64,000 nt of DNA, taken from assembly GCA_016710595.1 (NCBI GenBank), contig JADJVM010000008.1, positions 806,001 to 870,000 on the forward strand, given 5' to 3'. The notes beneath the pieces are model-generated. The model did not search any database. It was not told the origin of the DNA and saw only the letters and a program-made list of their open reading frames with translations. Every line of letters starts with the position of its first letter. The stretch's first letter is position 1. This stretch comes from Niastella sp. Its GTDB lineage: Bacteria; Bacteroidota; Bacteroidia; Chitinophagales; Chitinophagaceae. The position numbers and the translations under genes were made by a program. Positions 7,309 through 16,073 of the stretch are shown here, one piece after another.

Positions 7309-9210
7309 ATGCAAAAAGCCTCCTTTCTCCTCGTTTTCTTACTCCTTATTTTTAAAACCCAGGCCCAAAATACAGATAGTGCCTGGTTTGTACAAAACTA
7401 TACTAAAAAAGAAGTGTATATCCCTATGCGGGATGGAGTAAAATTGTTTACTTCATTTTACATACCTAAAGACGAAGCAAGCCAGCATCCCTTTTTATTA
7501 ACACGTACACCCTATTCATGTGCCCCCTATGGCGAAGATAAATATGCCCCTATTTGGAATTCGTATAAGATGGAATATGCCCGGGCCAACTATATTTTTG
7601 TAACCCAGGATGTGCGTGGCAGGTATATGAGCGAAGGCGTTTTTGTAGATGTGAGGCCATTTATATTGAATAAAAAAAGGAAATCGGATATTGATGAGTC
7701 AACAGATACCTATGATGCCATTGATTGGATGGTGAAAAATATTACAAGTAATAATGGGCGGGTAGGTGTAATGGGAACTTCCTATCCCGGATTTTATAGT
7801 ACCGAAGCAGCATTGTGTGGCCACCCCGCTTTAAAAGCAGTAAGCCCGCAAGCACCGGTAACCGATTGGTTTATGGGAGATGACTTTCATCATAATGGTG
7901 CTTTTTTTATGATGGATGCATTTAGTTTTTATCCTTATTTTGGACAGCCACACCCAAAACCAAAAATGGAATATGGAAAAGGTTTTTCCACTCCTATAAA
8001 AGATAATTACAAATTTTATTTACAAGCCGCTACTCTTAAAAATTTATCTGCGATGATTGGTGATAGCATTTTGTTCTGGCACGAGGTGATGCAACATCCC
8101 AATTATGATTTATGGTGGCAAGCCCGCAATGCCCGTACCGGTTTATATAATGTAAAACCTGCTATGCTTTGGGTGGGCGGCCTCTTTGATGCGGAAGATT
8201 GTTTTGGTGCCTGGAACTGTTATAAGGCCACAAAAAAACAAAGCCCGCAAACCAATAATAAAATAGTAATGGGTCCCTGGTATCATGGGCAATGGAGCCG
8301 TGAGGGTAGTTATTTAGGAAACGTAAGATTTGGAAGCAATACTTCTGACTGGTATCAGCAAAATATTGAAATACCATTTTTTCAATATTATCTGTTAGAT
8401 AAAGGATCAGTGAGCAACCTGGCAGAAGCCAATATATTTTTTACAGGAGAAAATAAATGGAAAACTTTTACACAATGGCCTCCTGCCAATGTAGAATATA
8501 AAGATTTAATTATTACACAGGATGGTAAATTGAGTTTTGAAAAAGATCGGCGGCCGGCAAGGTTGATGGGACGCAATGGAGGAGGTTTAGGCATTAGCGA
8601 ATATACCAGCGACCCTGCCCATCCTGTTCCTTACACGGATGGGGTGCATGAACACCGCACCCGTGAATACATGACCGATGACCAAAGGTTTGCTTCCAGG
8701 AGGCCGGATGTATTAACCTTTTCCAGCGATGTACTATCAGGGGAAGTTACACTTGCAGGGCCTGTTACGGCTGCTTTAGTTACCAGTATCTCAACTACCG
8801 ATGCAGATTTTGTAGTAAAAATTATTGATGAATTCCCCGATACATTTGCTTATGATTTTAATATGAAAGGCAATCATCAGAATTACCCGATGGGGGGATA
8901 CCAGATGCTGGTAAGAGGAGAAATTATGAGAGGTAAATTCAGGAAAAGTTTTGAACATCCGGAAGCATTTACACCTAATGCCATTACCCCGGTGAATTTT
9001 ACAATGCCCGATATTGCCCATACTTTTAAAAAGGGGCACCGCATTGTGATACAGATCCAAAGTACCTGGTTCCCATTGGTAGATAGGAACCCACAACAAT
9101 TCCTGGATATTTATGAAGCCAATGAAAATGATTTTAAAAAGGCTGATATAAAAATATTTCATACTGCTACCAATCAAACACATTTTATACTACCTGTAAT
9201 TTCACAATAA
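7309..9210 (+). CDS. Secreted CocE/NonD family hydrolase (X-Pro dipeptidyl-peptidase S15 type), copy 1
   Basis: 633 residues from the ATG at 7309. The ATG at 7288 overlaps a TAAATTTA stretch resembling a -7 element, and the later start gives a cleaner signal peptide (QKASFLLVFLLLIFKTQAQ). The alpha/beta-hydrolase nucleophile is in GTSYPGFYS, the acid in GGLFDAEDCFG and the histidine in WYHGQW. The C-terminal jelly-roll domain holds GPVTAALVTSISTTDADFVV and the family ending WFPLVDRNPQ. Relatives are alpha-amino-acid ester hydrolases, cocaine esterase and glutaryl-7-ACA acylase. It is exported to the periplasm. Its stop overlaps the start of the next paralogue by one base, implying translational coupling. 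The natural substrate is unknown, perhaps peptide or amino-acid esters. Confidence 0.88.
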   Translation: MQKASFLLVFLLLIFKTQAQNTDSAWFVQNYTKKEVYIPMRDGVKLFTSFYIPKDEASQHPFLLTRTPYSCAPYGEDKYAPIWNSYKMEYARANYIFVTQDVRGRYMSEGVFVDVRPFILNKKRKSDIDESTDTYDAIDWMVKNITSNNGRVGVMGTSYPGFYSTEAALCGHPALKAVSPQAPVTDWFMGDDFHHNGAFFMMDAFSFYPYFGQPHPKPKMEYGKGFSTPIKDNYKFYLQAATLKNLSAMIGDSILFWHEVMQHPNYDLWWQARNARTGLYNVKPAMLWVGGLFDAEDCFGAWNCYKATKKQSPQTNNKIVMGPWYHGQWSREGSYLGNVRFGSNTSDWYQQNIEIPFFQYYLLDKGSVSNLAEANIFFTGENKWKTFTQWPPANVEYKDLIITQDGKLSFEKDRRPARLMGRNGGGLGISEYTSDPAHPVPYTDGVHEHRTREYMTDDQRFASRRPDVLTFSSDVLSGEVTLAGPVTAALVTSISTTDADFVVKIIDEFPDTFAYDFNMKGNHQNYPMGGYQMLVRGEIMRGKFRKSFEHPEAFTPNAITPVNFTMPDIAHTFKKGHRIVIQIQSTWFPLVDRNPQQFLDIYEANENDFKKADIKIFHTATNQTHFILPVISQ

Positions 9211-11042
9211 TGAAATATTTTTTTGCTATCCTGGCTTTTTCTTTACAGCAATCCATTGCCCAGCAAAAAGAGAACTATGTAAAGGATAACTACACAAAGA
9301 CGGATACCGTTATCAGCATGAGGGATGGTATAAAATTGTACACCGTAATATATTCACCCAAAGTAGCTGGTAACTACCCTATTTTAATGGAGCGAACCCC
9401 CTACTCAGCGGGGCCATATGGTACAAATAATTATGCATGGCGCATTGGCCCCAATGAAAACCTGATGAAAGAGAAATATATTTTTGTGTACCAGGATGTA
9501 AGGGGCCGGTATATGAGTGAAGGGATAAACCTGGAAGTAACTCCTTATATCGCCAATAAAAAATCAAAGCAAGATGTGGATGAAAGCAGTGATACTTTTG
9601 ATAGTATTGACTGGCTGCTAAAAAACATAAAAAATAACAATGGCCGGGTAGGCATATATGGAATATCTTATCCCGGCTTTTATGCAACAGCCTCTTTACC
9701 CGGTGCACATCCGGCCATTAAAGCCGTAAGTCCGCAGGCGCCTGTTACCGATGAGTTTATTGGGGATGATGCCAATCACAATGGCGCTTTCTTTTTGCTG
9801 GATAATTTTAATTTCATGAATTATTTTGGACAGCAAAGAAATGGACCCGTAAAAAATTATAAGGGCCTTTTATTTAAAAGTTCATACAAGGATGCTTATG
9901 ATTTCTTTTTAAAATTAGGGTCTGTATCAAATACCCAGGGGCCGGGTTATTTTAATCACAAAAGTTATATCTGGAACGAATACTTACAGCATAGCACATA
10001 CGATGATTATTGGCAGGCAAGAAATATTAGGACTCATTTAAAAAATATAAAGATACCTACACTTGTGGTAGGCGGATGGTTTGATGCGGAAGATTTATTT
10101 GGAGCATTACACACTTTTGAAGCCATAGATCAACAAGAAAAAAATAACAATGTAAAATTAGTAATGGGCCCATGGACGCATGGTGCCTGGGCATCTAAAG
10201 ATTGGGCGTTTTATGCCAGCCATGATTTTGGCAGCAATACCAGCAAATATTACCAGGATTCTTTGGAGACGCCTTTTTTTAATTATTATTTAAAAGACAA
10301 AGGAGATTTCAATGCTGCTAAAGCGAATGTTTTTGAAACGGGTAAATATGAATGGGAACATTTTAATACCTGGCCACCACAAAACATGAGTTTGCGGGAT
10401 TATTACCTTGGCAATAATCAACAATTAAAAAGTGAAGCATCAGAAGGATTTGAGATGTATATAAGCGACCCTGCCAAACCCGTACCTTATACCAATGGAA
10501 TTTATGGCCACCGAAACAATGATTATATGGCCGAAGATCAGCGCTTTGCCGCTGTAAGGCCCGATGTATTGTTTTTTGAAACCGATACTTTAATGCAAGA
10601 TCTACGCCTTGCAGGGCCTATTCCTATAGAATTGGAAGTAAGTTTAAGCGGCACTGATGCTGATTTTATTGTAAAGTTGATTGATGTATTACCAGAATAT
10701 GAACCCAACTTTAAAAATGCGCCCCGTGGGTTTCAAATGGCAGGATACCAACGATTAGTAAGAGCAGATGTAATGCGGGGTAAATTTAGAAACAGTTACG
10801 AAAAACCGGAACCCTTTGAACCGGGAAAAATAAATAAAGTAAAATTTATATTAAATGATGTAGCGCATACATTTAAACGTGGGCACAAAATAATGATACA
10901 GGTACAAAGCAGTTGGTTCCCTTTAGTTGATAGGAACCCACAAGTATTCATCAACATTCCCGATGCGAAAGAAACCGATTTTAAAAAAGAAGAAATTAAA
11001 ATTTACCACAGCAGTAAAATAAGTTTGCCGGTGCTGAATTAA
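9210..11042 (+). CDS. Secreted CocE/NonD family hydrolase (S15 type), copy 2
   Basis: 610 residues, a clear paralogue of the preceding gene along its whole length, so the pair arose by tandem duplication. The signal peptide is KYFFAILAFSLQQSIAQ. The nucleophile is in GISYPGFYA, the acid in GGWFDAEDLFG and the histidine in WTHGAW. The jelly-roll domain carries LEVSLSGTDADFIVKLID and FPLVDRNPQVF. The start ATG uses the final A of the previous TAA stop. Keeping both copies with intact catalytic residues suggests complementary substrates. It converges on the TMEM175 gene, with an AT-only hairpin between them. Confidence 0.88.
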   Translation: MKYFFAILAFSLQQSIAQQKENYVKDNYTKTDTVISMRDGIKLYTVIYSPKVAGNYPILMERTPYSAGPYGTNNYAWRIGPNENLMKEKYIFVYQDVRGRYMSEGINLEVTPYIANKKSKQDVDESSDTFDSIDWLLKNIKNNNGRVGIYGISYPGFYATASLPGAHPAIKAVSPQAPVTDEFIGDDANHNGAFFLLDNFNFMNYFGQQRNGPVKNYKGLLFKSSYKDAYDFFLKLGSVSNTQGPGYFNHKSYIWNEYLQHSTYDDYWQARNIRTHLKNIKIPTLVVGGWFDAEDLFGALHTFEAIDQQEKNNNVKLVMGPWTHGAWASKDWAFYASHDFGSNTSKYYQDSLETPFFNYYLKDKGDFNAAKANVFETGKYEWEHFNTWPPQNMSLRDYYLGNNQQLKSEASEGFEMYISDPAKPVPYTNGIYGHRNNDYMAEDQRFAAVRPDVLFFETDTLMQDLRLAGPIPIELEVSLSGTDADFIVKLIDVLPEYEPNFKNAPRGFQMAGYQRLVRADVMRGKFRNSYEKPEPFEPGKINKVKFILNDVAHTFKRGHKIMIQVQSSWFPLVDRNPQVFINIPDAKETDFKKEEIKIYHSSKISLPVLN

Positions 11043-11072
11043 AATTATTATAGATTATTTATAGTAATTTTT
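11041..11072 (+). terminator. AT-rich hairpin between convergent genes, weak terminator
   Basis: A 12-bp stem (11041-11052 with 11060-11071) made only of A-T pairs and one G-T pair is followed by T residues. It could end either convergent transcript, but the lack of G-C pairs makes it weak. Confidence 0.45.
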
Positions 11073-11649
11073 ATAACTGGCTATTTTTTTCAATGCGTTT
11101 ATCTGGAATAAACCATAATACCGTTACTAAAATATAACATGCATATCCCAACCAGGGATGTATAAAAAAACTGGATAGGATACCAGCTACATAAATGAAA
11201 ATTGAAATGATTGTCTTGCTATCTTTTCCTAAAGATTGCGCCAGTTTAGAATGGGGGCCTTCATTTTTTAATAGCGTATTCAGTAATAAATACCAGGCAA
11301 AAGCTGCCATTAATAATACCACACCATATAAGGCTACGGGTGTTGCACTCATTTCATGCTCACCCACCCAGGCAGTAACAAATGGAATAAGTGATAACCA
11401 AAATAACAAATGAAGGTTTTTCCACAGCACATTTCCTTTTATATGTGTTACCAAATGCATAAGGTGATGATGGTTATTCCAATAAATACCCACATAAATA
11501 AAACTGATTACATAGCTAAGTAAAGTATGTGCCAATGGTTTTAATGCTGCCAAACCATCTCCCTCCGGTACTTTAAGCTCCAATACCATAATGGTGATTA
11601 TGATTGCCATTACGCCATCACTAAATGCTTCAATCCTGTTTTTATTCAT
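11071..11649 (-). CDS. TMEM175 family (DUF1211) potassium channel-like membrane protein
   Basis: 192 residues from the ATG at 11649. A longer frame starting at 11676 would run into the rpoC terminator, so the shorter start is preferred; it places the family signature RIEAFSDGVMAI at residues 4-15. About six hydrophobic helices follow, with IYWNNHHHLMH after helix 3, as in other bacterial members. Bacterial TMEM175 proteins form tetrameric K+-permeable channels of the inner membrane. It lies directly downstream of rpoC but after a strong terminator. Family assignment is firm; ion selectivity is inferred. Confidence 0.88.
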   Translation of the reverse strand: MNKNRIEAFSDGVMAIIITIMVLELKVPEGDGLAALKPLAHTLLSYVISFIYVGIYWNNHHHLMHLVTHIKGNVLWKNLHLLFWLSLIPFVTAWVGEHEMSATPVALYGVVLLMAAFAWYLLLNTLLKNEGPHSKLAQSLGKDSKTIISIFIYVAGILSSFFIHPWLGYACYILVTVLWFIPDKRIEKNSQL

Positions 11650-11662
11650 AAACTCAATATTA

Positions 11663-11694
11663 CAAAAAAAGAGCAAGAATAAAATCTTGCTCTT
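11663..11694 (-). terminator. Rho-independent terminator of rpoBC
   Basis: Read on the minus strand, a perfect 10-bp stem (11685-11694 with 11669-11678) with loop TTTTAT is followed by a seven-T tract. It sits 23 bases after the rpoC stop. Confidence 0.88.
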
Positions 11695-11716
11695 ACTATT
11701 GATTTTTAAAATAAAA

Positions 11717-14700
11717 TTATTCTTCTTCGTCGAAACTCATTGCTTCTTTAGTAGTCATTAGCAATTCGTACTCTTCTTTGCTACCAACAATCATGTTTTC
11801 AAAATCACGCAACCCGGTACCTGCAGGGATATGATGACCGGTGATAACATTTTCTTTTAAACCCAGCATTTCATCTGTTTTACCTTGTATAGCGGCAGAA
11901 GAAAGTACTTTGGTTGTTTCCTGGAACGAAGCAGCAGATATCCAGCTATGGGTTCCCAAAGATGCTTTTGTAATACCCAATAGTAAAGGAGATGAAGTTG
12001 CGGGTTCTGTATCCCGGTACTCAATTAATTTTTTATCTGCCCGGCGCAAGATGGAGTTTTCTTCTCTTACATCCCGTAGAGTAACTATTTGACCGGTTTT
12101 GAGCTTGGTACTTTCGCCCTGGTCTACTACTACTTTTTTATCAAAGATGTAATCGTTTTCTGCATTAAAGTCCATACGGTCTTCCGTATCGCCTTCTAAG
12201 AATTTAGTATCACCGGCATCTTCAATTGTTACTTTACGCATCATTTGCCTTACGATCACTTCAATGTGCTTATCATTTATTTTCACACCTTGCAGGCGAT
12301 ATACTTCCTGGATTTCATTTACCACATATTCCTGTACAGCAAATGGACCTTTAATGGCAAGAATATCTGCAGGTGCTACCTGTCCATCGCTTAAGGAAGA
12401 GCCTGCTTTTACAAAATCACCATCCTGTACCAATATTTGGCGGCTCAATGGCACTAAGTATTTGCGTACCACGCCATCTTTAGCCTCTACTATAATTTCC
12501 CTGTTACCCCTTTTAATGCTACCAAAAGATACAACCCCATCAATTTCGCAAACCACAGCCGGGTTGCTTGGGTTACGTGCTTCAAATAATTCTGTTACAC
12601 GTGGTAAACCACCGGTAATATCTTTCAGCTTACTTAAAATTCTTGGAATTTTTACAAGTACCTGGCCACTTTTCACTTCATCACCTTCTTCTATCGTGAT
12701 ATGGGAGCCTACCGGTAAGTTGTATGATTTCTTTTCTTTTCCTTCAACAATAATGGTAGCCAGTTTGGTTTTATCTTTTGTTTCGATAACCACTTTTTCT
12801 TTATGGCCTGTTTGTTCATCGGCTTCTTCACGGTATGTAATACCTTCTATTACGCCTTCAAAACTGATCTTACCATTTATTTCTGCAACAATTACATTAT
12901 TAAAAGGATCCCAGGTACAAATCACATCTCCTTTGTTTACTTTTTGGCCATCTTTCACCAATAAAGTAGAACCATACGGAATATGAGAGGTATTCAGTAA
13001 CCTGTCACTCTTCACATCAAGGTTTCTAATTTCACCGGTACGGCCTATTACTACCTGTGCTTTTTTACCATTATTACCTTCAGTAGCAACGGTACGCAAT
13101 CCATCAAATTGTAAGGTTCCATCAAATTTTGCATACAGGTTACTTTCTACTGAAGCAGAACCTGCAACACCACCCACGTGGAAGGTACGCAGGGTAAGCT
13201 GTGTACCCGGCTCACCAATACTTTGTGCCGCAATAATACCTACTGCATCACCACGCTGAGCAAGGATACCCGATGCTAAGTTTTTACCATAGCATTTTAC
13301 GCATACACCCCTGCTGCTTTCGCAGGTAAGTACCGAACGGATTTCTACAGTTTCAATACCACACTCTTCAATTTTTTCAGCCATATCTGCACTTATTTCT
13401 TCACCGGCTTTTAAAATTAGTTCTTCAGTTAACGGGTGATAAATATCATGCAATGATGTACGGCCTTCAATTCTATCGCTTAATGGTTCTATGATGTCTT
13501 CATTATCTTTTAATGCTGAAGTGGCAATCCCTCTCAAGGTTCCGCAATCTTCATCATTGATCACAACGTCTTGTGCCACATCCACCAGCCTACGGGTAAG
13601 GTAACCGGCATCGGCTGTTTTAAGCGCTGTATCAGCCAAACCTTTACGGGCACCATGCGTACTGATAAAGTATTCTAATACGCTCAGGCCATCTTTAAAG
13701 TTTGCCAGGATCGGGTTCTCAATAATTTCAGAACCTGATGAACCTGATTTACGTGGTTTAGCCATCAACCCTCTTAAACCTGCAAGCTGTTTGATCTGTT
13801 GTTTACTACCCCTGGCTCCACTATCCAGCATCATATAAACAGAGTTGAACCCTTGCTTATCTTCTGCCAGTTCCCTAATTAAAGTTTCTGTAACCTTGGT
13901 ATCTACCCGGCTCCAGATATCAATAATTTGGTTATAGCGTTCGTTGTTGGTGATGAGCCCCATGTTATAACTATCCCACACTTCGGCAACTTCACCCTGG
14001 GCATTTTCTACCAATTGTGCTTTTACTTCAGGTATGATAAGGTCATTAATATTAAATGATAACCCACCACGGAATGCCATACGGTATCCCAATGATTTTA
14101 TATCATCTAAAAATTTAGCGGTAATAGGTACACTTGTCCATTTAATAATATCGCCAATAATTTCACGCAGGTTTTTCTTTGTAAGCAGTGCATTAATAAA
14201 GCCTACTTCTTTTGGCACAAACTGGTTGAATATAACACGGCCTACTGTGGTCTCAATTAATTTATAAGTTAAAGTACCATCATTATTACGCCAGTTAGCT
14301 TTCACTTTAATACTGGCATGAAGATCCACTTGCTTTTCGTTGTATGCTATTATTACTTCGTCAGAACTATAAAACACTTTTCCTTCACCTCTTACTATAT
14401 CATCGCCAATTGTTTTTTTAGCTTTGGTAATATAGTATAAACCCAGTACCATATCCTGCGAAGGCAGGGTAATAGGAGTACCATTTTGCGGGTTCAAAAT
14501 ATTGTGAGAGGAAAGCATTAGCAATTGGGCTTCCAAAATTGCAGCATTACTTAATGGTACATGCACCGCCATTTGGTCACCATCAAAGTCAGCGTTAAAA
14601 GCGGTTGTTACCAATGGATGTAGCTGAATGGCTTTACCTTCAATCAACTTAGGTTGAAATGCCTGTATTGATAACCGGTGTAAGGTCGGGGCCCGGTTGA

Positions 14701-16009
14701 GCATGATGGGGTGACCTTTCAAAATATTTTCAAGGATGTCCCAAATGATCGCTTCTTTTTTATCAACTAATTTACGTGCACTTTTTACAGTTTTTACAAT
14801 ACCTCTTTCAATAAGTTTACGAATGATGAATGGCTTAAATAATTCTGCCGCCATATCTTTTGGCAAACCACATTCATGCATTTTTAATTCGGGGCCTACC
14901 ACAATTACAGAACGGCCGGAATAATCAACACGTTTACCCAATAAATTTTGACGGAAACGGCCTTGTTTTCCTTTTAATACATCGCTCAAAGATTTTAATG
15001 CACGACCACCTTCTGCTTTTACTGCATTTGATTTGCGGCTGTTATCAAACAATGAGTCTATGGCTTCTTGCAGCATCCTTTTTTCATTCCTTAGAATTAC
15101 TTCAGGAGCTTTAATTTCTAATAGTCTTTTTAAACGATTATTACGGATAATAACACGGCGATACAGGTCATTTAAATCTGAAGATGCAAAACGGCCACCA
15201 TCTAAAGGAACGAGTGGGCGCAATTCCGGTGGAATAACAGGAATATATTGCATCACCATCCATTCCGGACGGTTTTGAATGCGTGTGTTGGCATCCCGGA
15301 AACTTTCTACTACGCTCAATCTTTTTAAAGCATCTGCTTTACGTTGTTGCGAAGTTTCGTTTGCTGCGGCATGGCGAAGATCGAAGCTCAATTGATCCAG
15401 GTCTAATTTTCCTAACATAGCCTGAACTGCTTCGGCGCCCATTTTGGCTACAAATTTATCCGGGTCTTCATCCGGCAGGTACTGGTTTTCTTTTGGTAAA
15501 GCATCCAGTATATCTAAGTATTCTTCTTCTGTGAGCAGGTCGCCATAATTTTGGCCTTTATCGGCACGCAGTCCGGGCTGAATTACCACGAAGCGTTCGT
15601 AATAAACAATAGTTTCTAATTTTTTAGAACTCATCCCCAGCAGGTAACCAATTTTATTGGGCAATGATTTAAAATACCAGATATGTACTACGGGTACTAC
15701 CAATTTAATGTGTCCCATACGTTCACGGCGTACTTTCTTTTCAGTAACTTCTACACCGCAACGATCGCATACGATACTTTTATACCGTATTCTTTTATAT
15801 TTTCCACATGCACATTCGTAATCTTTTACCGGCCCAAAAATCCTTTCGCAAAACAAGCCATCTCTTTCGGGCTTGTAAGTACGATAGTTAATGGTTTCGG
15901 GCTTTAATACCTCACCATAGCTTCTTTCTAAAATAGTATCCGGTGAAGCCAATCCTATGGTAATTTGGGAAAAAGCTGGTCTCGGACGATTTTCTTTTTT
16001 GAATGCCAT
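11717..16009 (-). CDS. rpoC: DNA-directed RNA polymerase subunit beta'
   Basis: 1430 residues. The N-terminal zinc site CACGKY...CDRCG is near residues 66-86, and the catalytic Mg loop NADFDGDQM near 474-482. The bridge helix and trigger-loop region lies in the middle, with the second zinc site CESSRGVCVKCYG near 893. GIIAAQSIGEPGTQLTLRTFH follows shortly after. The C-terminus ends acidic (MSFDEEE). It forms the catalytic core with beta. It follows rpoB by 64 bp, a spacer that holds a perfect 14-bp palindrome. The product is unambiguous. Confidence 0.99.
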   Translation of the reverse strand: MAFKKENRPRPAFSQITIGLASPDTILERSYGEVLKPETINYRTYKPERDGLFCERIFGPVKDYECACGKYKRIRYKSIVCDRCGVEVTEKKVRRERMGHIKLVVPVVHIWYFKSLPNKIGYLLGMSSKKLETIVYYERFVVIQPGLRADKGQNYGDLLTEEEYLDILDALPKENQYLPDEDPDKFVAKMGAEAVQAMLGKLDLDQLSFDLRHAAANETSQQRKADALKRLSVVESFRDANTRIQNRPEWMVMQYIPVIPPELRPLVPLDGGRFASSDLNDLYRRVIIRNNRLKRLLEIKAPEVILRNEKRMLQEAIDSLFDNSRKSNAVKAEGGRALKSLSDVLKGKQGRFRQNLLGKRVDYSGRSVIVVGPELKMHECGLPKDMAAELFKPFIIRKLIERGIVKTVKSARKLVDKKEAIIWDILENILKGHPIMLNRAPTLHRLSIQAFQPKLIEGKAIQLHPLVTTAFNADFDGDQMAVHVPLSNAAILEAQLLMLSSHNILNPQNGTPITLPSQDMVLGLYYITKAKKTIGDDIVRGEGKVFYSSDEVIIAYNEKQVDLHASIKVKANWRNNDGTLTYKLIETTVGRVIFNQFVPKEVGFINALLTKKNLREIIGDIIKWTSVPITAKFLDDIKSLGYRMAFRGGLSFNINDLIIPEVKAQLVENAQGEVAEVWDSYNMGLITNNERYNQIIDIWSRVDTKVTETLIRELAEDKQGFNSVYMMLDSGARGSKQQIKQLAGLRGLMAKPRKSGSSGSEIIENPILANFKDGLSVLEYFISTHGARKGLADTALKTADAGYLTRRLVDVAQDVVINDEDCGTLRGIATSALKDNEDIIEPLSDRIEGRTSLHDIYHPLTEELILKAGEEISADMAEKIEECGIETVEIRSVLTCESSRGVCVKCYGKNLASGILAQRGDAVGIIAAQSIGEPGTQLTLRTFHVGGVAGSASVESNLYAKFDGTLQFDGLRTVATEGNNGKKAQVVIGRTGEIRNLDVKSDRLLNTSHIPYGSTLLVKDGQKVNKGDVICTWDPFNNVIVAEINGKISFEGVIEGITYREEADEQTGHKEKVVIETKDKTKLATIIVEGKEKKSYNLPVGSHITIEEGDEVKSGQVLVKIPRILSKLKDITGGLPRVTELFEARNPSNPAVVCEIDGVVSFGSIKRGNREIIVEAKDGVVRKYLVPLSRQILVQDGDFVKAGSSLSDGQVAPADILAIKGPFAVQEYVVNEIQEVYRLQGVKINDKHIEVIVRQMMRKVTIEDAGDTKFLEGDTEDRMDFNAENDYIFDKKVVVDQGESTKLKTGQIVTLRDVREENSILRRADKKLIEYRDTEPATSSPLLLGITKASLGTHSWISAASFQETTKVLSSAAIQGKTDEMLGLKENVITGHHIPAGTGLRDFENMIVGSKEEYELLMTTKEAMSFDEEE

Positions 16010-16052
16010 ATTCTTAATTAATAATTTTTAATTGATAATTGATAATCCAATG

Positions 16053-16066
16053 GGAATGATCATTCC
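16053..16066. repeat. 14-bp perfect palindrome in the rpoB-rpoC spacer
   Basis: GGAATGATCATTCC reads identically on both strands and lies a few bases after the rpoB stop. With no loop and no T tract it is not a terminator. A protein-binding site or an RNA processing site is possible. Confidence 0.6.
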
Positions 16067-16073
16067 GTTTTGT

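Noticed and set aside
12264..12986. Long plus-strand frame opposite rpoC
   Set aside because: It lies entirely within the conserved rpoC sequence on the other strand and has Ser/Thr-rich shadow composition.
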